Positions 18,318 through 27,267 of a stretch of DNA of 64,000 nucleotides are shown here, piece by piece. The notes under the pieces are model-generated. The model saw only the letters and a program-made list of their open reading frames with translations, searched no databases and was not told the origin of the DNA. Positions within the stretch are counted from its first letter, which is position 1. Each line of letters starts with the position of its first letter. A program made the position numbers and the translations under genes. The stretch spans positions 558,001 to 622,000 of the forward strand of contig NZ_JANUDY010000002.1 in the NCBI RefSeq assembly GCF_024809975.1. Reading direction: 5' to 3'. Source of the stretch: Comamonas sp. BIGb0152 (GTDB lineage Bacteria > Pseudomonadota > Gammaproteobacteria > Burkholderiales > Burkholderiaceae_C).

Positions 18318-19322
18318 TCATGCATCCAGCGCGACGGGCCGGCCGGACGCAAATGACAGGGCCGCCGCATCGGCGAGCTTCTGCGCGGCCACACCATCGT
18401 GTATCGATGTACGAAAGCTGCTTTTGGCGTGGATTTGCTCGAAGAAATGCGCAATTTCTAGCCGATACGCTGCACGATAGCGCTCTAAAAAGAAGGCATC
18501 CGGACCGTCGGTCTGTGCGCCACCCGCATCCATCCTCAGCACCTCGGTCGCCCGGTGGTTGCCCGCCACCAGCAGCCCTTTGGAGCCCAGCACTTCAAAG
18601 CGCTGGTCATAACCATAAACCGCGCGGCGCGATGCATTGATCTGGCACAGCCTGCCAGAACGCGTGCGGATGCTGACCAGGGCAGTATCAATATCGCCGG
18701 CCTGGGCGATGGCTGGATCGCCAAGGCAGGCACCTGTGGCGCTTAACCACACCGCTTCGTCGCCTCCGTCGACGCAAAGAATCCAGCGAAACAGGTCGAA
18801 ATCATGGATCAGCATGTCGCGAAAGATGCCGCCCGATTGCTGAAGGTAGGCAATGGGCGGCGGAGCGGGGTCGCGGCTGGTGATGGCGAGCAGCTCCGGC
18901 GCACCAATCTCACCCGCGCACAGACGGCGCTTGAGCGCATTGAAGGTGGGATCGAACCGGCGCTGAAACCCCATCATGCAGGCCACCCCGGCCTGCTGCA
19001 CGGCCGCCTCGCACGCCTCTGCCCGCGCCACTGAGAGATCCACCGGCTTCTCGCAAAAGATGTGCTTGCGCGCGGCTGCAGCGCGAACGATCAGGTCGCT
19101 GTGCGTGTCGGTTGGTGAAGCGATGACCACGGCGTCCACATCAGGATCGCTCAGTGCCTGCGCAACCGACGCTGCCTGCGCACCCAGGGCATGGGCCAGC
19201 GATTGCGCACTCTGGACCACCGGGTCGCTGATATAGCGCAACTGCACACCGGGCAGCGCGGCGAGGTTGGACGCATGGATCTGGCCGATGCGACCCGCGC
19301 CAAAGAGGGCAACTTGTTTCAT
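18318..19322 (-). CDS. iolG: Gfo/Idh/MocA oxidoreductase, probable inositol 2-dehydrogenase
   Basis: The protein has 334 residues. It starts with the Rossmann motif VALFGAGRIGQIHASNLAA, has the catalytic EKPVDLSV, the MGFQRRFDPTFN segment typical of IolG-type enzymes, and GGIFRDMLIHDFDLFRWILC in the substrate domain. These fit inositol 2-dehydrogenase better than the neighbouring paralogue does. It is the first gene of the leftward branch and faces the ABC importer genes across a 163-bp divergent promoter region. The ATG at 19322 begins MKQVALFG, a normal N-terminus; the ORF extends 13 codons upstream without support. Confidence 0.87.
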   Translation of the reverse strand: MKQVALFGAGRIGQIHASNLAALPGVQLRYISDPVVQSAQSLAHALGAQAASVAQALSDPDVDAVVIASPTDTHSDLIVRAAAARKHIFCEKPVDLSVARAEACEAAVQQAGVACMMGFQRRFDPTFNALKRRLCAGEIGAPELLAITSRDPAPPPIAYLQQSGGIFRDMLIHDFDLFRWILCVDGGDEAVWLSATGACLGDPAIAQAGDIDTALVSIRTRSGRLCQINASRRAVYGYDQRFEVLGSKGLLVAGNHRATEVLRMDAGGAQTDGPDAFFLERYRAAYRLEIAHFFEQIHAKSSFRTSIHDGVAAQKLADAAALSFASGRPVALDA

Positions 19323-19390
19323 GGTTGAAAAATGCGGAGAACGACGAGAACGGCTACCCATTCCATGGTGCAGATCAGGCTTGCCGAAAA

Positions 19391-19459
19391 TAGAACCGGG
19401 TTTCTACTAGGAAAATAAATAGAAAAATATTTGCAATGTCGATAGATTATATCTACTAT
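19391..19459 (+). promoter_or_regulatory. Divergent iol promoter with candidate regulator operators
   Basis: A candidate rightward promoter is TTGCAA (19431-19436), a 17-bp spacer, and TACTAT (19454-19459). The palindrome TAGAT-TAT-ATCTA at 19443-19455 lies in the spacer and touches the -10. A second inverted repeat, TAGAA-N6-TTCTA at 19391-19406, has the GAA-N6-TTC core reported for RpiR-type inositol regulators (GGAA-N6-TTCC). Either could bind the adjacent regulator. Confidence 0.5.
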
Positions 19460-19485
19460 AAAAGCAATAAATCAAGGAGCAAGCT

Positions 19486-20451
19486 ATGAGTAAAACCCCT
19501 ATTCGCAAAGCGATCTATGCCGTGGCCACCGTTGCAGCCCTCGCACTGGCACAGCCCTCCTCTCCCGCCTACGCCGACAACGAGCGCATCGCGGCCCTCT
19601 TCCACAACATGGCGGAACCGTTCTTCGTGTTCATGAACCGTGAACTGCAGGACGAAGCAAAAAAGCTGAAGGTGAAACTCAGTGTGATTGATGGTCAGGC
19701 AAGCTCCCCCAAACAAAGCGCCGATGTCTCTAACGCGCTGACCAGGGGGGTGGACGGCATCATCATTGCGCCCACGGATGCCAAAGCCATGGTCTATGCG
19801 CTGAACGAAGTGCTGGACGACAAGGTGCCCGTGCTGACCGTCGATCGCCGCGTTGATGGTGCCAAACAGGACATTGCGCATGTCGGCGCAGACAACGTCG
19901 CAGGCGGCAGGATGATGGCAGACTGGGTCATCCAGAACTTCCCCGATGGAGCCCGCATCGTCTTCTTGACCGGTCAGCCGGGCAGCAGCTCAGCGATTGA
20001 TCGCGCCAAAGGCGTACACGACAGCTTTGCGAAAGCGGGCCCCCAGTACCAGATCGTCGCCGAGCAAACGGCGAACTGGGCCCGTGATCAGGGACTGACG
20101 GTGACCTTGAACATTCTCACCTCGCTCAGCGGCACGCCTCCGCAAGTCATCGTCTCCGCCAATGACGACATGGCACTGGGGGCCGCCGAAGCCATTCAAT
20201 CGTCAGGGCTGGCAAATCTCGGCATCCAGGTGCTGGGCTATGACGCCTCACCCGATGCGCTCAAGAAGGTGCGCGATGGGGAAATGGCCGCCACCGTCGA
20301 ACAAAGCCCTGGCCGACAGATCCGTACCGCGCTCCAGATGCTGGTGGCCCACCTGCGTGACCAGACGGCCATGAAGTCGACAGCCATCGCGCCGATTCTG
20401 ATCACCAAAGCCAACCTCTCTGAGGCAGCGCGATTCAACGAAGTCAAGTAG
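19486..20451 (+). CDS. ABC sugar/inositol substrate-binding protein (periplasmic)
   Basis: The protein has 321 residues with a Sec signal peptide (cleavage near SPAYADNE) and a type I periplasmic binding fold: RIAALFHNMAEPFFVFMNREL, VDGIIIAPTDAKAM, PVLTVDRRVDG and VIVSANDDMALGAAEAIQ. This is the pentose/ribose-binding class used by inositol importers such as IatA/IbpA. It delivers the ligand to the permease encoded downstream. AAGGAG lies 7 nt before the ATG. A 139-bp gap separates it from the ATPase gene, unlike the tight spacing further down, which may allow extra synthesis of the binding protein. Confidence 0.9.
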   Translation: MSKTPIRKAIYAVATVAALALAQPSSPAYADNERIAALFHNMAEPFFVFMNRELQDEAKKLKVKLSVIDGQASSPKQSADVSNALTRGVDGIIIAPTDAKAMVYALNEVLDDKVPVLTVDRRVDGAKQDIAHVGADNVAGGRMMADWVIQNFPDGARIVFLTGQPGSSSAIDRAKGVHDSFAKAGPQYQIVAEQTANWARDQGLTVTLNILTSLSGTPPQVIVSANDDMALGAAEAIQSSGLANLGIQVLGYDASPDALKKVRDGEMAATVEQSPGRQIRTALQMLVAHLRDQTAMKSTAIAPILITKANLSEAARFNEVK

Positions 20452-20590
20452 CACGCCAGCGCCTTCCTGCCGAGGTCTCCACACGGTCTCGGGAGATTCG
20501 TAATCCATCTGACTGGGCCCAGGTTCTTCAGCGCCTTCCTAACCGCATTCAGCGCCTGGCCATCGCCCCTTCCAAGCACAAGGAGTCAAG

Positions 20591-22141
20591 ATGACTGTCA
20601 GCTTGTTACAAGCCCGGGGGATTCGCAAATCCTTCCCCGGTGTCAAAGCGCTGGACGATGTGCAGCTCCATGTCGCCAAAGGCGAAGTGCACGCCTTGCT
20701 CGGCGAAAACGGTGCCGGCAAGTCAACGCTCTTAAAAATCCTGGCCGGTGCGCAACCGGCGGACGCAGGAACCATCGAGTTCGATGGCGCCCTGCTCTGC
20801 CCAACGGACAGCCCGATGCAGCGCCAACAAAAAGGCATCGTCACGATCTACCAGGAATTCAACCTGCTACCCGGTTTGACCGTGGCGGAGAACATGTATA
20901 TCGGTCGTGAGCCCCTGCGCCACGGCTTGATTGATTGGTCAAAGCTCTACGCCGACGCGGAGCGCGTGATCCAGGACCTCAAGATCGACCTTGACCCGAG
21001 GGCGGAAGTGCGCTCGCTGAGCGTGGCCAGGCAGCAGATGGTCGAGATCGCCAAAGCCATGACCTTCCAGGCCAAGCTGATCATCATGGATGAGCCCACG
21101 GCGGCCTTGAGCGGGCGTGAGGTTGAGCAACTGCTGGACATCGTCCGAAACCTGCGCTCCCGCGCCATCGCGATCATCTATGTGTCGCACAAGCTCAACG
21201 AGGTCAAAACCATTTGCGACCGCTACTCTGTCTTTCGTGACGGCCAATACGTCTGCACCGGGTCGGTGGCCGATGTGGCGGTCCGAGATTTGGTGCGGCA
21301 GATGGTCGGCCGCGACGTGGTGGGCATCAAGCGCCGCTCCCCAGACCACATCGGAGAGGTCGTCCTCATGGTCGAAGGCGTGACCCGGCTGAAGGCGGTT
21401 TCCGGGACCAGCCCCACACCACTGGTAGACATGTCGGTGCAGGTGCGTGCTGGCGAAATCGTCGGGTTTGCAGGGCTGGTGGGTGCCGGCCGTACCGAGA
21501 TGGCGCGTGTGATCTTCGGTGCTGACCCCTGCGATAGCGGCACCGTTCGCCTCATGAATCACCAACTGACGCTGCGCTCGCCCAGGGACGGTATCGATGC
21601 CGGAATCGTTCTGGTGCCAGAAGACCGCAAGCAGCAAGGCTGCTTTCTGATGCACTCGATCCGGCAGAACATGACCCTGCCCAGTCTCAGCCGCCTCAGC
21701 AAGATGCGCTGGTTCATCGACGAGGCGGCAGAGACCCGGATGATCGAGGAGTACCGCCGCAAACTGTCCATCAAGATGTCCAGCGACCAGGTCACCATTG
21801 GCACCTTGTCGGGGGGAAACCAACAAAAGGTCTTGCTGGCTCGCTGCATGGCACTGAATCCAAAGGTCTTGATCGTGGACGAGCCGACGCGCGGCATCGA
21901 TGTCGGGGCCAAGGCCGAAGTTCACCAAGTGCTGTTCGACATGGCCGCCAAAGGCGTGGCCGTGATCGTCATTTCGTCGGAGCTCGCAGAAGTCATGGCC
22001 GTGAGCGACCGCATTGTGACCTTTAAAAACGGTGCCATCACCGGCTCCGTGTTGGGTAGCGAAGCCACCGAAGAAAAACTGATGCACCTGATGGCGCTGG
22101 GGGCTCCCCAGCCGCCCGCGCCACAGGCGGTGGCTGCCTGA
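20591..22141 (+). CDS. ABC sugar/inositol transporter ATPase with two nucleotide-binding domains
   Basis: The protein has 516 residues and duplicated ATPase domains, as in RbsA/MglA/IatA. The first half has Walker A GENGAGKST and Walker B LIIMDEPTAALSG with the signature reduced to LSVARQQMVEIAKAM. The second half has a divergent P-loop GLVGAGRTEMARVIFG, an intact signature LSGGNQQKVLLARCM and Walker B LIVDEPTRGIDVGAK. Such asymmetry is normal for this family. It energises import across the inner membrane with the permease that starts 26 nt later. AAGGAG precedes the ATG. Confidence 0.95.
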   Translation: MTVSLLQARGIRKSFPGVKALDDVQLHVAKGEVHALLGENGAGKSTLLKILAGAQPADAGTIEFDGALLCPTDSPMQRQQKGIVTIYQEFNLLPGLTVAENMYIGREPLRHGLIDWSKLYADAERVIQDLKIDLDPRAEVRSLSVARQQMVEIAKAMTFQAKLIIMDEPTAALSGREVEQLLDIVRNLRSRAIAIIYVSHKLNEVKTICDRYSVFRDGQYVCTGSVADVAVRDLVRQMVGRDVVGIKRRSPDHIGEVVLMVEGVTRLKAVSGTSPTPLVDMSVQVRAGEIVGFAGLVGAGRTEMARVIFGADPCDSGTVRLMNHQLTLRSPRDGIDAGIVLVPEDRKQQGCFLMHSIRQNMTLPSLSRLSKMRWFIDEAAETRMIEEYRRKLSIKMSSDQVTIGTLSGGNQQKVLLARCMALNPKVLIVDEPTRGIDVGAKAEVHQVLFDMAAKGVAVIVISSELAEVMAVSDRIVTFKNGAITGSVLGSEATEEKLMHLMALGAPQPPAPQAVAA

Positions 22142-22166
22142 GCCAAGAAAACGGAGACAAATCAGC

Positions 22167-23171
22167 ATGACCGACACCACTGCGGCCCTCAAGCTTCCTC
22201 AACCGCGCAAATTCGACATCGTCGCCTTCCTAGAACGCTATGGCGTATTGCTATTCCTGGTGCTGCTGATTGTGCTGTTCGCCACGCAAAACCCGCGCTT
22301 CATCTCCCTGCGCAACGTCTCCAACATTCTGACGGAGGTGTCGATCTACGGGATCATCGCTGTCGGCATGACCTGTGTGATCTTGACCGGCGGCGTGGAC
22401 CTGGCTGTCGGCTCCTTGCTGGCATTCTCAGCGATGTGTGCCGCCGCCGTGGTCATGGCCCTGGGCGGTGCCTTCCCCATGAGCTGGCTCGTCGCACTGC
22501 TCGTGGCCTGTGCGGTAGGAACGGCAGCGGGCTACCTGCAGGGCAAGACGGTCACCTGGCTCAATGTGCCGCCCTTCATCGTGTCTCTGGGCGGCATGAC
22601 CATCTGGCGGGGGGCAACACTGATTCTGAACGACGGAGGCCCCATCAGCGGCTTTGATGAGGGTCTGCGCTGGTGGGGCCGCGGCAACGTGTTCGGTGTG
22701 CCGGTTCCCGTGCTGGTGTTCATCTTTGTATCCGCGTTGGGCTACATCACCTTGCGCTATACACGCTACGGTCGCTCCATCTATGCGGTTGGCGGCAACC
22801 CCGAAGCCGCTCGGCTGTCGGGCCTCAACGTCAAGCGCATCTTGGTGAGTGTCTATGTGCTGGTGGGCCTGCTGGCGGGTTTGAGCGGTTTCCTTCTGGC
22901 AGCGCGCCTGGGATCGGCAGAAGCGGTCGCGGGCGTGTCCTATGAGTTGCGCGTGATTGCGGCCGTCGTCATCGGGGGCACCAGCCTGTTTGGCGGCCTG
23001 GGCGGTGTGGGCGGAACCATCATTGGGTCATTGCTGCTGGGGGTGCTCCTCAATGGCCTGGTCATGCTGAACGTCTCCGCTTACTACCAGCAGGTGGTCA
23101 TCGGCATCATCATCGTGATCGCCGTCGCATTCGACACCTACGCTAAATCGCGCCGTGGTGCCAAGCAGTGA
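22167..23171 (+). CDS. ABC sugar/inositol transporter permease
   Basis: The protein has 334 residues and eight to ten transmembrane segments, with the RbsC-like features GMTCVILTGGVDLAVGSLLAF, GRSIYAVGGNPEAARLSGLNV (the ATPase-contact loop) and VIAAVVIGGTSLFGGLGGVGGT. It forms the inner-membrane channel of the importer. GGAGA lies upstream of the ATG. Its stop overlaps the ATG of a 73-codon ORF (TGATG), noted separately. Family membership is secure; inositol as substrate is inferred from the operon. Confidence 0.95.
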   Translation: MTDTTAALKLPQPRKFDIVAFLERYGVLLFLVLLIVLFATQNPRFISLRNVSNILTEVSIYGIIAVGMTCVILTGGVDLAVGSLLAFSAMCAAAVVMALGGAFPMSWLVALLVACAVGTAAGYLQGKTVTWLNVPPFIVSLGGMTIWRGATLILNDGGPISGFDEGLRWWGRGNVFGVPVPVLVFIFVSALGYITLRYTRYGRSIYAVGGNPEAARLSGLNVKRILVSVYVLVGLLAGLSGFLLAARLGSAEAVAGVSYELRVIAAVVIGGTSLFGGLGGVGGTIIGSLLLGVLLNGLVMLNVSAYYQQVVIGIIIVIAVAFDTYAKSRRGAKQ

Positions 23172-23392
23172 TGCGCAGAAAAAAAGCTTTTCCCCTGCGG
23201 CACCCGGCCATCCACGCGCTGGCGGCTGTAGCCACCAAGCGCTTGCGCAATGCCGCCATGGCCAAGCGCCTGGGCTGCGCAATCGCCATCGCCAGCGCTG
23301 CTTTGGCCCAGCCCGCATCCCCGCCTCCACGTCCATGGGCTGCCGCTTGCCTTGGATTGTTCAACCCTGAGCCATCTCATCCATCCCTATGA
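23171..23392 (+). CDS. Possible 73-aa small protein coupled between permease and iolC
   Basis: The ATG at 23171 overlaps the permease stop as TGATG, and the ORF's TGA overlaps the iolC start as ATGA. iolC has no Shine-Dalgarno sequence of its own, so translation of this ORF would explain how iolC is reached. The product is basic at the N-terminus (MRRKKAFPLRH), then has an Ala-rich hydrophobic stretch ending ASAALAQPAS, like a poor signal peptide, and a Pro-rich end. I recognise no family. It may equally be a non-functional leader whose only role is ribosome delivery, or an accidental frame in GC-rich DNA. Confidence 0.4.
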   Translation: MRRKKAFPLRHPAIHALAAVATKRLRNAAMAKRLGCAIAIASAALAQPASPPPRPWAAACLGLFNPEPSHPSL

Positions 23393-25371
23393 CCAGCCCC
23401 CCAACCCTCCCCATCCCTCAGGGCCGCAGATTTGACCTGGTCTGCCTGGGTCGGCTTGCGGTGGACCTCTATGCCCAGCAGATTGGCAGCAGACTGGAGG
23501 ATGCCACCAGCTTTGCCCGCTACCTGGGCGGCTCGTCCGCCAACATCGCCTTCGGAGCTGCCCGGCTGGGCCTGCGCACCGCGATGATCTCGCGCGTAGG
23601 TGATGAGCAGATGGGCCGATTCTTGCGCGAAGCACTGCTGCGAGAAGGCTGCGATGTCTCGCAGATCCAGACCGATGCGCAACGCCTGACAGCACTTGTG
23701 CTGCTGGGCATCAAGGACCGCGACACCTTCCCCCTGCTCTTCTACCGTGAAAATTGCGCAGACATGGCACTGGACGCCGCGCAGATCGATGGGAACTTTA
23801 TTGCGCAATGCCGTGCGCTGCTGATCACCGGAACGCACCTGAGCACGCCTACCGTGCAAAAGGCGTCGGTCGTGGCACTGGACCATGCCTGCCAGCACGG
23901 CGTGCTACGGGTGCTCGACATTGACTACCGACCGGTGTTGTGGGGCCTGACCCAGCCCGGTGAAGGCGCCAACCGCTACGTGGCCGATGCGGCAGTCACC
24001 GCCAGGCTGCAAGCGATGTTGCCGCGCTTTGATCTGCTGATCGGGACCGAAGAGGAGTTTCTCATCGCCGGAGGGGTGCCTGACGACCTGATGGCCTCTT
24101 TGCGCGCGGTGCGCTGTGTGACAGCCGCTGCCATGGTCGTCAAGCTGGGCGCGGCTGGCTGCTGCTTTATTCCTGGCGCGGTGCCCGAGCGCATCGAGGA
24201 TGCGCCCACGGTGCGCGGTGAGCGTGTCGAGGTACTCAACGTTCTGGGCGCCGGAGATGCCTTCGCCGCAGGCCTGCTCAGCAGGCTGTTGCGCGGCATG
24301 GATTTTCAGCAGGCCGCCAGGCAAGCCAATGCCTGTGGCGCCATCGTGGTGTCACGCCACGCCTGCTCGGCGGCCATGCCGACGATGCCCGAGCTCAAGC
24401 ACTGGTTCAGTGGCAGTCGCCATCCCAAGGTCGATGCGGATGCACAGCTGGCCCACCTGCACCGCACCACCGCCGCACGCACGCCCTGGCCCTCGGTGGT
24501 GGTACTGGCCTTTGACCACCGGGCCCAGTTTGCCGATATGGCACGCGAGGCCGGCTGCGATGAATCCCGCCTGCCCGCCCTCAAGCAGTTGCTGGTCAAA
24601 GCCACTGCCGAGGTGGAAGCCAGCCACGCTTTGCAAGGGCGGGTAGGTGTGCTGATCGACGGTGTGTACGGTGCCGATGCACTGGCGGCCGCCACCGGCC
24701 GGGGCTGGTTCGTCGGTCGCCCGGTGGAGCTGCCACTTTCACGCCCGCTGCAATTTGACCAGACAGCTTCTTTGGCCTCGCAACTCCTGAACTGGCCAGC
24801 GGAGCATGTCGTGAAGTGTCTTATCTACTACCATCCCGACGACCCCGTCGCACTCAGGCTGCAGCAAGAGGCGCAATTGCGCACCTTGTGGGAGGCCACC
24901 CGCGTCAGCGGCCACGAACTGCTCCTGGAGGTTGTGCCTCCGGCAGAACTACTGCCTGAAGACCAGACCGAGGTGCAACGCGACGCGCTGGTGCTGCGCT
25001 CCATCCAGCGCTTGTACAACCTGGGCCTCAAGCCCGAGTGGTGGAAGCTAGCGCCACTGTCTTCGGGTGCATGGGACCGGCTGGCCACAGTGATTGCAGA
25101 GCGGGATCCCGCATGCCGCGGTGTCGTGATCTTGGGCCTGAACCAGCCGCTGGACTATTTGGCCAGGAGCTTCGCACAAGCAAGCAATCCGATCATCAAA
25201 GGCTTTATGGTCGGGCGCACCCTGTGGACGGGCCCCAGCCTGCGCTGGCTCAAAAACCAGATTGACGACGACCGCCTGGTGCACGACGTCGCCAGCAACT
25301 TTCGTAGGCTGGTGCAAGCATGGGATGCCAGCCGCGCAACAGGCATCCAGCCACCGATGCAAGACGCCTGA
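23389..25371 (+). CDS. iolC: Bifunctional 5-dehydro-2-deoxygluconokinase / DUF2090 aldolase-like protein
   Basis: The protein has 660 residues. Residues 15-335 are a PfkB sugar kinase: FDLVCLGRLAVDLYAQQIG, GGSSANIAFGAARLGL and the C-terminal signature NVLGAGDAFAAGLLSRLL with its catalytic aspartate. Residues from about 365 (PWPSVVVLAFDHRAQFADMA) form the DUF2090 domain, thought to supply the 5-dehydro-2-deoxyphosphogluconate aldolase step otherwise done by IolJ. The fusion thus covers two consecutive steps of inositol breakdown: phosphorylation of 5-dehydro-2-deoxygluconate and cleavage to malonate semialdehyde and dihydroxyacetone phosphate. The kinase call is firm; the aldolase role rests on family knowledge. 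Confidence 0.93.
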   Translation: MTSPPTLPIPQGRRFDLVCLGRLAVDLYAQQIGSRLEDATSFARYLGGSSANIAFGAARLGLRTAMISRVGDEQMGRFLREALLREGCDVSQIQTDAQRLTALVLLGIKDRDTFPLLFYRENCADMALDAAQIDGNFIAQCRALLITGTHLSTPTVQKASVVALDHACQHGVLRVLDIDYRPVLWGLTQPGEGANRYVADAAVTARLQAMLPRFDLLIGTEEEFLIAGGVPDDLMASLRAVRCVTAAAMVVKLGAAGCCFIPGAVPERIEDAPTVRGERVEVLNVLGAGDAFAAGLLSRLLRGMDFQQAARQANACGAIVVSRHACSAAMPTMPELKHWFSGSRHPKVDADAQLAHLHRTTAARTPWPSVVVLAFDHRAQFADMAREAGCDESRLPALKQLLVKATAEVEASHALQGRVGVLIDGVYGADALAAATGRGWFVGRPVELPLSRPLQFDQTASLASQLLNWPAEHVVKCLIYYHPDDPVALRLQQEAQLRTLWEATRVSGHELLLEVVPPAELLPEDQTEVQRDALVLRSIQRLYNLGLKPEWWKLAPLSSGAWDRLATVIAERDPACRGVVILGLNQPLDYLARSFAQASNPIIKGFMVGRTLWTGPSLRWLKNQIDDDRLVHDVASNFRRLVQAWDASRATGIQPPMQDA

Positions 25372-25381
25372 GGACCAGACC

Positions 25382-27241
25382 ATGAGCAAGACACAACGCA
25401 TCACCATGGCTCAGGCGCTGGTGCGCCACCTGGCCGCGCTGCGCGTGGAAATGGCCGACGGCAGCCTGCAACCCTACGTCGCAGGCGTTTTCTCGATCTT
25501 CGGCCACGGCAACGTGGCAGGGCTGGGCGAAGCGCTGGCAGCAGAGCGCCAGACTCTGCCAACCTGGCGCGCCCACAACGAACAGGGCATGGCCAATGCC
25601 GCAGTAGCCTATGCAAAAGCGCAGTTTCGCCAGAGAATTCTGGCGGTCACCACCTCGATTGGCCCGGGGGCCACCAACCTGGTGACCTCCGCCGCGCTGG
25701 CCCATGTCAATCGCTTACCGGTATTGCTGCTCCCCGGCGATATCTTCGCCTCCCGCGCGCCAGACCCGGTGCTGCAGCAGCTGGAGGACTTCCACCACGG
25801 CGATCTGAGCGTCAACGATTGCCTGCGGCCCGTTACCCGGTACTTTGACCGCATCATGCGACCGGAACAACTGCTGGTGGCGCTGCCCCGCGCCATCCAA
25901 ACCATGGTTGACCCGGCAACCTGCGGCCCCGTTTGCCTGGCGCTGCCGCAGGACGTGCAGAGCCAGGCTTTCGACTGTCCTGCGCACTTCCTGCATCCCG
26001 AGACGCTGCGCTTTCGGCGCATGCCCCCCGATGGCGACGAGCTTGCGCATGCCATCCACCTGCTGCGCAGCGCACAGCGGCCGCTGCTTGTCGCAGGCGG
26101 CGGGCTGCTCTACAGCCAGGCATGGGAGGCGCTGCGCGCCTTCGCCGAGACCTACGGCATGCCCGTTGCCGAGACCCAGGCCGGCAAGGGTAGCCTGCCC
26201 TGGGCGCATCCCCTCAACGTGGGCGCCATCGGCGTGACCGGGTCCCCCGCGGCGAACACGCTTGCACGAGAAGCAGACTTGGTGTTTGCCATCGGCACGC
26301 GGCTGCAGGACTTCACCACGGGCTCCAACAGCCTATGGGGTCCGGTGCCGATGCTGAGCTTGAACGTACAGGGTTTCGATGCCCGCAAGCGCGGCTGTAG
26401 CGCACTGGTCGCTGATGCGCGCACGGGACTTGAACAGCTGCATGCTGCGCTGGGCCGCTGGCAAGCAGCGCCGACCTGGACCGCGCGCGCCCGCGATCTT
26501 GCGGCCCACTGGGCCGCACGCGTGACCGAGCTGACCACCACGCCCTTGCCCGGCGAGCTGCCCTGCGACGCCGAAGTCATCGCTGCGGTGCAAGACTCGG
26601 CCCCCGACTCCGCCGCGAACGACATGGTGGTGTGTGCCGCCGGCACCCTGCCGGCCGAGCTCCACAAGCTTTGGCGCACCAGCACCCCGGGCGGCTACCA
26701 CGTGGAGTACGGCTACTCCACCATGGGTTATGAGATCGCCGGCGGCCTGGGCGCCAAGCTCGCGCGGCCCGACAAGGAAGTGATCGTCATGGTGGGCGAT
26801 GGCTCCTACATGATGATGAATTCGGAGATCGCCACCTCGGTACTGCTGGGCCGCAAGCTGCTGGTGGTGGTGTTGGACAACCGGGGCTACGCATGCATTC
26901 ACCGGCTGCAGCGCGCCAGCGGCTCGCCCCGCTTCAACAACATGCTCGATGACTGTGTCGCCGAAGGCGGCACGGCCTCGGCCATCGACTTCGCGGCACA
27001 CGCGCGCAGCATGGGCGCAGAGGCGGTGCATGTACAAAACATCGACGCCCTTCGCCAAGCGCTTCTTGCGGCCCGTGCCGCCAGCGGCACCCAGGTGATC
27101 GTGATCGACACCAGCGCCGAGCGCAGCACTGCCGACGGCGGCTGCTGGTGGGAGGTAGCGATCCCCGAGGTGTCTGCCTGTGCCGAAGTCAACGATGCAC
27201 GGGCACGCTACGAACGTGCCAAGCGCAGTCAAAAACTGTGA
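25382..27241 (+). CDS. iolD: 3D-(3,5/4)-trihydroxycyclohexane-1,2-dione hydrolase
   Basis: The protein has 619 residues and the three-domain fold of thiamine diphosphate enzymes. The cofactor motif is MVGDGSYMMMNSEIATSVLLGRK ending LDNRGYACI; the N-terminal domain shows FSIFGHGNVAGLGEAL and the RAHNEQGMANAAVAYAKA segment with its catalytic glutamate. IolD hydrolytically opens the inositol-derived ring. The ATG at 25382 lies 10 nt after the iolC stop; the frame upstream belongs to an alternative reading of iolC. Length and motifs agree with characterised IolD proteins. Confidence 0.96.
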   Translation: MSKTQRITMAQALVRHLAALRVEMADGSLQPYVAGVFSIFGHGNVAGLGEALAAERQTLPTWRAHNEQGMANAAVAYAKAQFRQRILAVTTSIGPGATNLVTSAALAHVNRLPVLLLPGDIFASRAPDPVLQQLEDFHHGDLSVNDCLRPVTRYFDRIMRPEQLLVALPRAIQTMVDPATCGPVCLALPQDVQSQAFDCPAHFLHPETLRFRRMPPDGDELAHAIHLLRSAQRPLLVAGGGLLYSQAWEALRAFAETYGMPVAETQAGKGSLPWAHPLNVGAIGVTGSPAANTLAREADLVFAIGTRLQDFTTGSNSLWGPVPMLSLNVQGFDARKRGCSALVADARTGLEQLHAALGRWQAAPTWTARARDLAAHWAARVTELTTTPLPGELPCDAEVIAAVQDSAPDSAANDMVVCAAGTLPAELHKLWRTSTPGGYHVEYGYSTMGYEIAGGLGAKLARPDKEVIVMVGDGSYMMMNSEIATSVLLGRKLLVVVLDNRGYACIHRLQRASGSPRFNNMLDDCVAEGGTASAIDFAAHARSMGAEAVHVQNIDALRQALLAARAASGTQVIVIDTSAERSTADGGCWWEVAIPEVSACAEVNDARARYERAKRSQKL

Positions 27242-27267
27242 GTCCTATCCCGAGAGGAAAGCCCGCC

